6,274 bases of DNA from Acetobacter sp. UBA5411 (GCF_002409645.1 NZ_DHNR01000014.1:381-6654); one strand, 5' to 3'. Counted from the first letter of the stretch, positions 1 to 5,782 are shown. Numbers and translations are program-made. The notes: generated from the sequence alone by a model not told the origin.

Positions 1-130
1 TAACGATACAGCACGGCTTCGATATAAACTGACGGTTATTCGCAGCCGTCCCACCGACATGACCTTCGCGACCCGCGAGAAGGTCCTTTATCCGCTCCCA
101 CTGACCATCGCTCAGACCATACCGTCGCAT
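1..130 (-). pseudogene. IS5-family transposase, N-terminal fragment, probably frameshifted
   Basis: This is the N-terminus of a DDE transposase of the IS4/IS5 type (DUF4096-like start), which would cut and rejoin the element's ends. Read from the ATG at 130-128 it begins MRRYGLSDGQWERIKDLL and continues to GHVGGTAANNRQF, a very typical IS5-group opening. A GGGGAAAG ribosome binding site lies at 136-143, five bases before the start. After NRQF the zero frame gives ISKPCCIV, whereas the frame shifted by one gives I-E-A-V-L-Y-R, the expected family continuation. The likely reading is a small insertion or deletion near 24-28 that breaks the gene. The gene runs off the window, so the rest of the protein and its catalytic DDE residues cannot be seen. 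A programmed frameshift is unlikely this close to the start. Confidence 0.65.
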
Positions 131-226
131 TCACACTTTCCCCGTTCCAGAAACAGGGGGAAAACATCACAGATCAAACGGGTGTATAAGTCTTATGGCA
201 CCGCCCGCTAACTGACGACACGACCT
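1..226 (-). mobile_element. Partial IS5-family insertion sequence (left edge of window)
   Basis: The segment holds the start of an IS5-family transposase plus about 96 bases of its upstream leader. The inner boundary is placed near 226 because recognisable GlxA-like coding sequence (next feature) stops at about 227-229 and unrelated sequence follows. The triplet TAA/TTA at that point would suit the TNA-type targets of some IS5 subgroups, but this is inference. The other end lies outside the window, so neither the terminal inverted repeat nor the target duplication can be verified. An 11-base palindrome (ATAAGTCTTAT, 186-196) lies in the leader. Confidence 0.6.
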
Positions 227-411
227 AACATCACTCAACAACAGGTCAGCTCTCAGGCTGAAACCGCAAGAACTCCGGATATCCTTCTCTCGTGCTGCAA
301 TGACAGACCGGTAAAGAGACCAGCCATAAAGGCGAAAACATCCGCTGGCCCGGCTATATCCATCAACCGGACACCATCACTCACCACAAAGACAATCAGA
401 AGTTCGGTCAT
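227..411 (-). pseudogene. GlxA-family (DJ-1/PfpI-AraC) transcriptional regulator remnant
   Basis: From the ATG at 411-409 the protein reads MTELLIVFVVSDGVRLMDIA followed by GPADVFAF. This is the characteristic first strand and 'LxDxAGPxDVF' motif of the DJ-1/PfpI domain of GlxA-type AraC regulators. In this frame the similarity stops and a TGA follows at 255-253. A second frame between about 298 and 227 reads DIRSSCGFSLRADLLLSDV, which fits the family's later segment (V-R-T-S-C/S-G-L-x-x-x-A-D). The gene has therefore suffered a frameshift and an internal deletion, and it then ends abruptly where the IS element begins. The C-terminal AraC helix-turn-helix half is absent from the window and may lie beyond the IS. 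The fragment cannot make a working regulator. Family assignment is moderately sure; the second-frame match is by eye. Confidence 0.55.
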
Positions 412-438
412 CCTGTTTCCAGCTCTTGTTCGGCCCAC

Positions 439-879
439 CATGCTGCCGATTTCCATATAACGCTAATACCAAGCGAAGGCTGTCAGCAGATAATGAGGAA
501 TATGCAGGCCGAAGCTATGCTGACGGGCCTGCTCGAAATAGTCCTGTAGAGCAGGCCGGAAATCCCGATGAGCGTATTTGTTGACCAACCTGCCGCGCCC
601 GTTCAACCGCAGCAAGTTCGCAAGCCCCTGTTCGGAAACAATGATCTGCAGGTCCTGCAGGATATGGTCGGTATGGGGCACCATCTGCACAAAGGCAGAT
701 ATCTTGCCGCCTTTGGCGGTCGACGGAGAGACAAAGAGAGACAGGAACGCATTGCGTGCAAAATCACCCGAGCTACCAATACCATTCTGGATCCGCAACC
801 CCATGATACAGTTGGAATTGACGTCGCCGTAGATGTCTGCCTCAATCATGCCATGCGTTCCATCCAAAGCCTGAATCAT
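439..879 (-). pseudogene. Acetyl-CoA hydrolase/transferase (succinyl-CoA:acetate CoA-transferase type), C-terminal remnant
   Basis: The family moves CoA between succinyl-CoA and acetate (AarC of acetic acid bacteria) or hydrolyses acetyl-CoA, in the cytoplasm. This 138-codon stretch matches roughly the last quarter of a family that is usually about 500 residues long. Visible signatures are M-I-E-A-D-I-Y-G-D-V-N-S, the glycine-rich NGIGSSGDFARN, SPSTAKGGKIS, the H-T-D-H region and EQGLANL. The region after EQGL looks a few residues short. The N-terminal two thirds, with the catalytic glutamate, are missing: upstream of 880 no family sequence continues. A TAG at 465-463 interrupts the end, yet the frame beyond it reads RYMEIGSM, the conserved tail, so the stop most likely replaced a glutamine codon (CAG to TAG). 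Several substitutions at usually conserved sites also suggest decay. A frame without stop then runs into the GlxA-like relic. Confidence 0.75.
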
Positions 880-904
880 AACTCAAGCCTTATTTAAATC
901 CCCA

Positions 905-936
905 CAGGTCTTAACCTGCATCGCGAATATTGCGAT
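905..936. other. Two adjacent small hairpins downstream of the receptor gene
   Basis: Two perfect 5-bp inverted repeats lie two bases apart in the gap between the receptor stop (994) and the CoA-transferase relic. One has CAGGT (905-909) and ACCTG (914-918) around a 4-base loop. The other has ATCGC (920-924) and GCGAT (932-936) around a 7-base AT-rich loop. They are 58-89 bases past the receptor stop on its strand and could protect or end the transcript. No T-run follows on the minus strand, so this is not a typical intrinsic terminator. The rest of 880-993 holds no gene. Confidence 0.25.
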
Positions 937-993
937 CTTTACCTCAGTCCCTTACAAACCAGTCAAACCACAAACTTTGCAAAACTATTTTTT

Positions 994-3567
994 TCACCAT
1001 GTATAACTCAAATTACCATAAACACGCCTTCCCTGCCCAATATAACATGAATAGGTTCCACCACAGGAAGCAATATAATATTTATTAGTTAGATTTGAAA
1101 TTGAAAGCTGCGCGCGCAACCCTTTGAGAGACGCGAATGCCTGACCGAAATCATAATGAGCGCCAATGTCGAACAGCACATAAGCAGGCACTTTATAGCT
1201 ATTGACTGCGTCGGAATAGGTAAACCCCTTGTACCGGACACCACCGTTGATTCCAAATCCCTTCAGGAAATGCGCTGGTGGCGTGTAATCCAGAAATGCC
1301 GACACCATGTTGCGTGGAATGCTTTCTACATATTTTCCTTTTTCAGCTACGACACTTCCTGTACTGCCATCGGCATAGGCCTGAGTATCAGTAAGATTGC
1401 TGTCGAGATAAGTGGCCTCATCGTAAGTATAGGACGCATTAAATCTCAGGTCGTGAGTGATATTTGCGTTGGCGGAAATTTCGAAGCCTTGTGAACGCGC
1501 TTTTCCTGCGTCGCTCGAGTAAGAATCATGATCCGGATCGTTGACCAGAAAATGGTCTTCATCGATCCTGAATGCAGCCGCAGAGATGAAAATATTATGG
1601 TCGGGAGACTCATACTTCATTCCTGCCTCCAGCTGTTTTCCAGTTAGAGGAGGAAACAGCTTTCCTGACCAACTTCTCTGACCGAAGCTTTGTGGAACAA
1701 AGGATGTCGAGTAACTGAAATACGGAGCAAGACCGAAAGAGAATTTATAAACCAGACCGGCACGCCACGTGAAGGCACTCTGTGGCCGTGGAAGATCATG
1801 ACTCCTTGTTACAATGTAAGTATGGTCTGAGTTCTCATTCGAACCCTGATCTGTATATCCATGATAATTGACCCAGTCCTGACGTCCTCCAAGAGTTATG
1901 GACAGTCCCTTCCATTTGATTTGATCCTGAAAATAAACTCCCTCCTGAAAATAGGAATCATTACTTCCATATGTCGTGTTTTGGCATGTTTTTGAATGAA
2001 CGTTGATACATGGGATATAGTTACTTTGAGGGTTATAAACATTCACAAAAGAATACCCGTCGGAGCCGGGAAATCCATTATATCCCATGGTGTGGTCTGA
2101 TGTGCTCCAACTCTTGTCATCATACTGTCGAAAATCAGTACCTACTATCCAGGTATGATGCACTGATGCGATGGAAAACTTCCCACCAACTCTCGTATCA
2201 AGGCCAACAGTTGAAGCCAGCCCTCCTCCCTCATAAGCCGCACGACCATACTGATCCGGAAGTATTATACGACCACGAGTCAGTCTTTTTTCGAAATCCT
2301 CGGATCTTTCCCAGCGTAGATTTTGACTGAAATCGATCCACTTATTGAAGCTGTGCCTGAACTGATATTCGATCAAGGAATCCTTCTGCCCGGAAACATT
2401 CCAGTTCGGATCTCCCAGAAAACGGCTTCTGGGAATACGTCCGTTATGATTGACGTTCAGAAGCATCTCAGGCGGCAACTGGGTCCAGTTCGTCCCATCG
2501 CCTGGCGTATACATGTAGGATCCTACAAAGGTGAGATTTGTCTTATGGTCGATATCCCAGGAAAGGGAAGGCAGAACGCCAACACGATGATAATTGACAT
2601 GGTCGGTCTGCGAACCCTGTGTCACCCCAATGGCTGCAATACGGTATTTTACGCTACCAGACTGGTTGACTTTATCGCTGACATCAACAGTTGCCTCATA
2701 ACGGCCCCAGTTACCAAACCCGACTGTCGCGTTATGTAATGGTGTCTCCGTTGGTTTTTTCAGACTCATGTTAATCATGCCGCCCGGCGTACTCTGCCCA
2801 TACAGCACGGAGGACGGCCCGTTCATGACTTCGATCCGCTCCAGAAAAGCCGTTTCTCCAGCGCTGCTTGAATAGGAACGCAGTCCATCGACAAACTGGG
2901 AGGTGTCAAATCCACGTTGCTGAATGGCGCCAGGATTTAATCCACTGGCTGGACCGTTACCGAATGCACCAAACGCTTCGACGCTGATACCCGGCATATA
3001 TCGCAAAGCCTCCATGACATTCTGAGGCTGCTGATCGATCATCTGCTGTTTGGTAATAACGTGAATAGAATTAGGAATTTCGATGATCGGCGTATCCGTC
3101 TTTGAACCCGTCATCGTGCGAGTAGCGACATATCCCACCCCCGGACCGGCAGGATCCTGATTTGCCGTCGTTGTTCCCCCTACCCTTACCGCGCCCAGGG
3201 TAATCGTGGCAGCTTGCGTGGCGGGAACAATCTGGAACGCACGATCTCCCAAAGGTTGATAGGACAACCCACTTCCCTGCAAAAGACGTGACAGAGCTTC
3301 TCCGGATGTAAACTGACCATGCAATCCCGATGTTGTTTTCCCTGCTACTATCGGGGTTTGCGCTGTCACCTGAATACGAGATTGCGAACTGAAAGACACC
3401 AGCGCGCTGGATAGCGATCCGGCGGGAATACTGAAACTGAATTTTGGCTGAACCTGTGTCGTCTGCGCCCGCACGCCGGTCGGAATAAAAGAGGTCAAGG
3501 CGGTGGTCGTGGCCAGCATCAGAAATGATGTTGCCAGAGGTCTCCTCAGAAACTGTGGTGACGGCAT
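994..3567 (-). CDS. TonB-dependent siderophore receptor with N-terminal signalling (STN) domain
   Basis: An outer-membrane ferri-siderophore transporter of 857 residues that should also signal to the FecR-like protein encoded just upstream. Residues 1-34 form a signal peptide ending V-R-A|Q. Residues about 44-114 form the secretin/TonB short N-terminal domain (FSIPAGSLSSAL ... GLSYQPLGDRAFQI), the part that contacts FecR in the periplasm. A possible TonB box lies near 121-130 (TITLGAVRVG). The plug runs over about 154-270 (PNSIHVITKQQ, EALRYMPGI, QRGFDTSQFVDGLR, ERIEVMNGPSSVLYGQSTPGG). The barrel runs to the terminal aromatic residue (SYTW). APYFSYSTSFVPQ and GKQLEAGMKY are typical of the siderophore-receptor subgroup. 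Two cysteine pairs (520/528 and 835/841) sit in predicted outer loops, the last one as in FhuA/FoxA-like hydroxamate receptors. The substrate is therefore perhaps a hydroxamate, an inference. The start has a good AGGAAGAG site 8 bases upstream. Confidence 0.95.
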   Translation of the reverse strand: MPSPQFLRRPLATSFLMLATTTALTSFIPTGVRAQTTQVQPKFSFSIPAGSLSSALVSFSSQSRIQVTAQTPIVAGKTTSGLHGQFTSGEALSRLLQGSGLSYQPLGDRAFQIVPATQAATITLGAVRVGGTTTANQDPAGPGVGYVATRTMTGSKTDTPIIEIPNSIHVITKQQMIDQQPQNVMEALRYMPGISVEAFGAFGNGPASGLNPGAIQQRGFDTSQFVDGLRSYSSSAGETAFLERIEVMNGPSSVLYGQSTPGGMINMSLKKPTETPLHNATVGFGNWGRYEATVDVSDKVNQSGSVKYRIAAIGVTQGSQTDHVNYHRVGVLPSLSWDIDHKTNLTFVGSYMYTPGDGTNWTQLPPEMLLNVNHNGRIPRSRFLGDPNWNVSGQKDSLIEYQFRHSFNKWIDFSQNLRWERSEDFEKRLTRGRIILPDQYGRAAYEGGGLASTVGLDTRVGGKFSIASVHHTWIVGTDFRQYDDKSWSTSDHTMGYNGFPGSDGYSFVNVYNPQSNYIPCINVHSKTCQNTTYGSNDSYFQEGVYFQDQIKWKGLSITLGGRQDWVNYHGYTDQGSNENSDHTYIVTRSHDLPRPQSAFTWRAGLVYKFSFGLAPYFSYSTSFVPQSFGQRSWSGKLFPPLTGKQLEAGMKYESPDHNIFISAAAFRIDEDHFLVNDPDHDSYSSDAGKARSQGFEISANANITHDLRFNASYTYDEATYLDSNLTDTQAYADGSTGSVVAEKGKYVESIPRNMVSAFLDYTPPAHFLKGFGINGGVRYKGFTYSDAVNSYKVPAYVLFDIGAHYDFGQAFASLKGLRAQLSISNLTNKYYIASCGGTYSCYIGQGRRVYGNLSYTW

Positions 3568-3575
3568 AGGTTAGG

Positions 3576-3583
3576 CTCTTCCT
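3576..3583 (-). promoter_or_regulatory. Ribosome binding site of the receptor gene
   Basis: AGGAAGAG on the minus strand, eight bases before the ATG at 3567. It supports this start and fits the signal peptide beginning there. Confidence 0.7.
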
Positions 3584-3591
3584 ATCATCGG

Positions 3592-3620
3592 AATATTGAA
3601 TGCAACTCATTCGCATTCAA
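3592..3620 (-). promoter_or_regulatory. Possible sigma70-type promoter of the receptor gene, overlapping the Fur-like box
   Basis: On the minus strand TTGAAT (3620-3615) and AATATT (3597-3592) stand 17 bases apart, each matching 4 of 6 positions of the -35 and -10 consensus. The Fur-like palindrome fills the spacer, the expected geometry for iron repression. Transcription would start near 3585, leaving only a short leader that still contains the ribosome binding site. It is a weak consensus match, so it remains a candidate. Confidence 0.35.
3596..3620. promoter_or_regulatory. Fur-like operator (25-bp palindrome) before the siderophore receptor
   Basis: Perfect 8-base arms TTGAATGC (3596-3603) and GCATTCAA (3613-3620) flank a 9-base centre. 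The core read on the minus strand, TGCGAATGAGTTGCA (3615-3601), is close to the Fur box pattern TGCGAATnATTCGCA as I remember it for alphaproteobacteria, itself a variant of the classic TGATAATnATTATCA. Location 29 bp before the receptor start is what iron repression needs. The motif is seen directly; binding by Fur is inferred from established Fur biology and the gene controlled. Confidence 0.65.
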
Positions 3621-3652
3621 AGGTTATGATAGTGAGATGCACGGGAAGCCTG

Positions 3653-3667
3653 TTTTTTCGGAAAAAA
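3653..3667. repeat. A/T-tract palindrome in the receptor upstream region
   Basis: Six T, then CGG, then six A form a near-continuous palindrome with 7-base arms around position 3660. It lies in a strongly AT-rich stretch (about 3650-3750) between fecR and the receptor. Such tracts bend DNA and often accompany promoters, but no specific role can be assigned. Confidence 0.3.
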
Positions 3668-3714
3668 GTTCAGATTTTTTTATTGTTATGCCTCAAATCT
3701 ACATAGTGATTTGT

Positions 3715-3749
3715 TTAATAATGATTTTTATCACATATAGAAATTTTCC
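3715..3749 (-). promoter_or_regulatory. Candidate FecI-type promoter (GGAAAAT motif) of the receptor gene
   Basis: GGAAAAT (3749-3743, minus strand) matches the GGAAAT-type -35 element known from the E. coli fecA promoter. About 16-20 bases further is an AT-rich segment with AAAATCATTATT, which also half-resembles a classic Fur site. A clear FecI -10 element was not found. A start near 3715 would give a leader of about 150 bases containing the Fur-like palindrome. Its position between fecR and the receptor fits a sigma-controlled receptor promoter; motif evidence alone is modest. Confidence 0.35.
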
Positions 3750-3787
3750 TCGGCACGTTGAATGCCGTAAACGTTCAGACAGTATCC

Positions 3788-3813
3788 GACGCTATCGAAT
3801 CAGTGACAGCGTC
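3788..3813 (-). other. Strong RNA hairpin between fecR and the receptor gene
   Basis: GACGCTATC (3788-3796) and GACAGCGTC (3805-3813) surround an 8-base loop. In the minus-strand RNA all nine positions pair, one of them as G-U. The stem begins 40 bases past the fecR stop. No U-run follows, so it is not a standard intrinsic terminator. It may instead be an RNA-processing or 3'-end-protecting structure that allows different levels of fecR and receptor mRNA. Confidence 0.45.
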
Positions 3814-3853
3814 TCACCGGGTCAAACGGTCAGCATAGACGGCGATGTCTCGC

Positions 3854-4825
3854 TCAGCGTCCCGTTACAACCGCAAACCATGGCGTGATAGACATGACCT
3901 TTCCGCCATAGGGATGCACGATCAATTGCAACGAGGTTTCTGGATGGCGCAGATCGTAGGAACCACTAACCTTTCGCGTTGCCAGTGTATCATGCGCGAT
4001 GACAATGCGTGTCCGGGTCCAGGGCTGAAGGGCAGCCACCATTTCAGCAATGGTGTTGCCCTGCGAGACCAGCATCCCGTCACGCCATAGCCCGATGGTC
4101 TCAGGCGACTGAGAACCGACGTCAACCCGCGTTCCCTTTACGTCAATCCGGTCACCGGAGCGAAGGTCACGTTCAAGCGAAATTCCTCCCTGACCGGACG
4201 CATGGACTGCTCCTTCCCGTACCGCCACAGAAGTTTCATCTCCCTCCGTTCGCGTATCAAAAGCGGTACCGATATCGGTAGTCGTCACAGAACCTGCGGT
4301 GACGGTAAAGGGCCTGTCAGCATCGTGATGCACCACAAAATAGGCTTCACCGCGCAGCAGAGTGATCCGTCGTTCATCCGCGTTGATGTGGATGGCGAGC
4401 GCGGAACGCGGGGCAAGAATGACTTCGCTGCCATCGGCCAGATGGATATCCTCCGTCACACCCGTCTGCGTGTAATGGTCAGCCCTCAGACGCAAGGTCA
4501 ACTCGGGCACAAGCACAAAGGCAGCCACGCAGGCCGCCATGACGACGCCAGCAAAAGATGCCATCCTTACACGACGGAGGCCAACGCGGTCATTCGCCGG
4601 CACAGACCCGTTCCGTCTGCCCATGCCTGGGCTTTTTTTTCGTTCGGGTGGCACGGAATCCAGCATACCCAATGTCTCGTTGATTTCGGTCCAAGCCTGT
4701 TGATGCAAGGGACTTTCCCGCAACCAGACTTGGAACTGACGCCGTAGATCCCTATCGTCTGGCTCCTCGCGGAGAAAGATATACCAGCCTGCGGCAACCT
4801 CATCAGGACTACGCGGTTCGGTCAC
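3854..4825 (-). CDS. FecR-like anti-sigma / sigma-activating inner-membrane regulator
   Basis: FecR-family transducer: its cytoplasmic N-terminus holds the sigma factor, one helix crosses the inner membrane, and the periplasmic part senses the STN domain of the loaded receptor. I prefer the GTG at 4825 (323 residues) because GGGAG (4833-4837) stands seven bases before it and family similarity starts there (VTEPRSPDEVAAGWYIFLRE). The frame stays open to an ATG at 4921 that has no visible ribosome binding site, and its extra 32 residues look unlike FecR. Residues about 9-48 are the cytoplasmic FecR N-domain. Its tryptophans at 14, 34 and 45 keep the same 20/11 spacing as the functionally important ones I recall for E. 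coli FecR. The membrane segment is about 87-106. The periplasmic FecR domain is about 123-213 (EDIHLADGSEVILAPRSAL, ITLLRGEAYF, DIGTAFDTR, VAVREGAVH). The C-terminal secretin-like part ends HPYGGKVMSITPWFAVVT, a typical end. Confidence 0.92.
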   Translation of the reverse strand: MTEPRSPDEVAAGWYIFLREEPDDRDLRRQFQVWLRESPLHQQAWTEINETLGMLDSVPPERKKSPGMGRRNGSVPANDRVGLRRVRMASFAGVVMAACVAAFVLVPELTLRLRADHYTQTGVTEDIHLADGSEVILAPRSALAIHINADERRITLLRGEAYFVVHHDADRPFTVTAGSVTTTDIGTAFDTRTEGDETSVAVREGAVHASGQGGISLERDLRSGDRIDVKGTRVDVGSQSPETIGLWRDGMLVSQGNTIAEMVAALQPWTRTRIVIAHDTLATRKVSGSYDLRHPETSLQLIVHPYGGKVMSITPWFAVVTGR

Positions 4826-4980
4826 GCGATGACTCCCGGTACCGCACGCAGGACGACAGGTCCGTCCCGGTGCAGGAAAGACGAAGCGACGGACGCGCGA
4901 CAGGCTGTTTCGCAAAGGCATACCGATAAGATGTTTGGCATCACCTGTTTTTCAGAAAAATAATTCAAATGTCGCGGGGC

Positions 4981-5514
4981 CTACTGCCCTTCCTTACGTA
5001 TCCGGTTGCAGATTGCCAGTCCTTCGGTGATCAGACCATGCACCATCGAGATGGATAAGCCCAGAACGGCCGCGACCTCCCGCAATTTCATCCCTTCAAA
5101 ATGATACAGACGGATGGCTTCCGCCTGCTGTTCGGGCAGCGCATCGAGCGCCTCCATCACACGCATCATGGTTTCCCGGGCAGCGACAGTTTCTTCGGGT
5201 GAAACGGCATCATCAGCGACAGTCGCAGAGACGACGTCAAAATCCGCCTCACTCATGCGTTCAATTTTGGCGCGCCGAGCACGGGTCATCAGAAGGTTAC
5301 GCACAATAGTGCGCAGGTAGCTTCCCGGCGACACAATCGTGCCTGCCGACTGCCGGGCAAACAGCAACCATGCATCCTGCACGATGTCTTCGGCCAGTAC
5401 GGCGTCCCCGGACAACTGTCGCGCATAGGACAACAGACCGGGACGGTGCTCTTCATAAAGCTCAAAAGACGGATGTTTGGACTTCAAGAGCGGATGTTCC
5501 CGATGCCACCGCAA
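4981..5514 (-). CDS. FecI-like ECF RNA polymerase sigma factor
   Basis: Extracytoplasmic-function sigma factor that would direct RNA polymerase to the receptor gene when activated through FecR. Region 2 covers about residues 19-84 (ELYEEHRPGLLSYARQL, AEDIVQDAWLLFAR, PGSYLRTIVRNLL), and region 4 about 118-170 (EALDALPEQQAEAIRLYHFE, then the helix-turn-helix KLREVAAVLGLSISMVHGLI). With 177 residues it is of normal FecI length. The start is uncertain: no ATG is in frame. The longest start is TTG at 5514-5512, only nine bases past an in-frame stop, and without a clear ribosome binding site. A second TTG at 5487-5485 has GGGA about 10 bases ahead and would still keep region 2 intact. The fecR-like gene follows on the same strand after 155 bases (59 if its upstream ATG is used), so the two probably share a transcript. 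Confidence 0.93.
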   Translation of the reverse strand: MRWHREHPLLKSKHPSFELYEEHRPGLLSYARQLSGDAVLAEDIVQDAWLLFARQSAGTIVSPGSYLRTIVRNLLMTRARRAKIERMSEADFDVVSATVADDAVSPEETVAARETMMRVMEALDALPEQQAEAIRLYHFEGMKLREVAAVLGLSISMVHGLITEGLAICNRIRKEGQ

Positions 5515-5531
5515 TGTCAGCAGTCAGAAAA

Positions 5532-5546
5532 TAAGAAGGATTCGCA
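5532..5546. promoter_or_regulatory. Weaker Fur-like site upstream of the sigma factor gene
   Basis: TAAGAAGGATTCGCA matches 11 of 14 defined positions of TGCGAATnATTCGCA. Its good half (TGCGAAT on the minus strand) is identical to the good half of the palindrome before the receptor. It ends 18 bases before the TTG start of the fecI-like gene, where a repressor would block transcription or initiation. Only one half is well conserved, so it is a candidate only. Confidence 0.4.
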
Positions 5547-5646
5547 ACTGTGATGGCATACAGTCCCGTTTTTCGCAAGATTTTGTAACACACCGTCGTT
5601 TTGATAAGCGTGTCGAGAAAACGTCTGAATAGGGGGTATTTCGCAA
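5541..5646. repeat. Three copies of TTCGCAA in the fecI upstream region
   Basis: The heptamer occurs at 5541-5547, 5572-5578 and 5640-5646, all in the same orientation, spaced 31 and 68 bases apart. The first is the conserved half of the Fur-like site. The others may be half sites or chance matches in AT-rich DNA. Confidence 0.3.
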
Positions 5647-5662
5647 AAGAAGATTATTTTCC
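5632..5662 (-). promoter_or_regulatory. Candidate FecI-type promoter upstream of the sigma factor gene
   Basis: The minus strand reads GGAAAATAATCTTC (5662-5649) followed by TTTTGCGAAATACCCC. This resembles, from memory, the E. coli fecA promoter, which begins GGAAAATAATTCTTATTT. Transcription would start near 5625-5630, giving a leader of roughly 110 bases before the fecI-like start. If real it would mean the sigma factor transcribes its own operon, unlike E. coli fecIR. No second known FecI promoter is available here to test the -10 part. Confidence 0.4.
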
Positions 5663-5765
5663 AAGGAGGAAATGCAAGTTCTTCTAAAAGGACATATCAC
5701 ATGTCTGTCATTCAGTGCGCTTCTTTCTGAAAAAACGGAGCCGTCAAACATCCTTACTTTCATGA

Positions 5766-5782
5766 GGGCTTTGCCCCGTTTT
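5766..5782 (+). terminator. Small terminator-like stem-loop
   Basis: GGGC (5766-5769), loop TTT, GCCC (5773-5776), then CG and four T. The stem is only four pairs and the T-run is short. It could be a weak terminator or attenuator ahead of the PepSY transcript, or a chance structure. Confidence 0.2.

Noticed and set aside
568..897. Plus-strand 109-codon open frame over the CoA-transferase relic
   Set aside because: It is antisense to a recognisable family sequence, shows no domain and has no good ribosome binding site.
1156..2739. Several plus-strand open frames of 106-138 codons inside the receptor gene
   Set aside because: They lie antisense to a complete, clearly recognised receptor and have no protein-like features of their own.
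3071..3616. 181-codon minus-strand frame overlapping the receptor N-terminus in another frame
   Set aside because: The receptor frame there has signal peptide, STN and plug motifs; the alternative is low-complexity in Ser/Arg/Asp and matches nothing.
3751..3767. CGGCA / TGCCG inverted repeat as a terminator after fecR
   Set aside because: Only five pairs, with an A-rich rather than U-rich stretch after it on the minus strand.
4202..4747. Plus-strand 181-codon frame over the fecR-like gene
   Set aside because: Shadow of the FecR reading frame, which has the known domain order.
5524..5763. Minus-strand 79-codon frame upstream of the sigma gene
   Set aside because: No domain, rich in Arg/Ser/Cys, and it covers candidate promoter elements; tested as a possible frameshifted sigma N-terminus and found unrelated.
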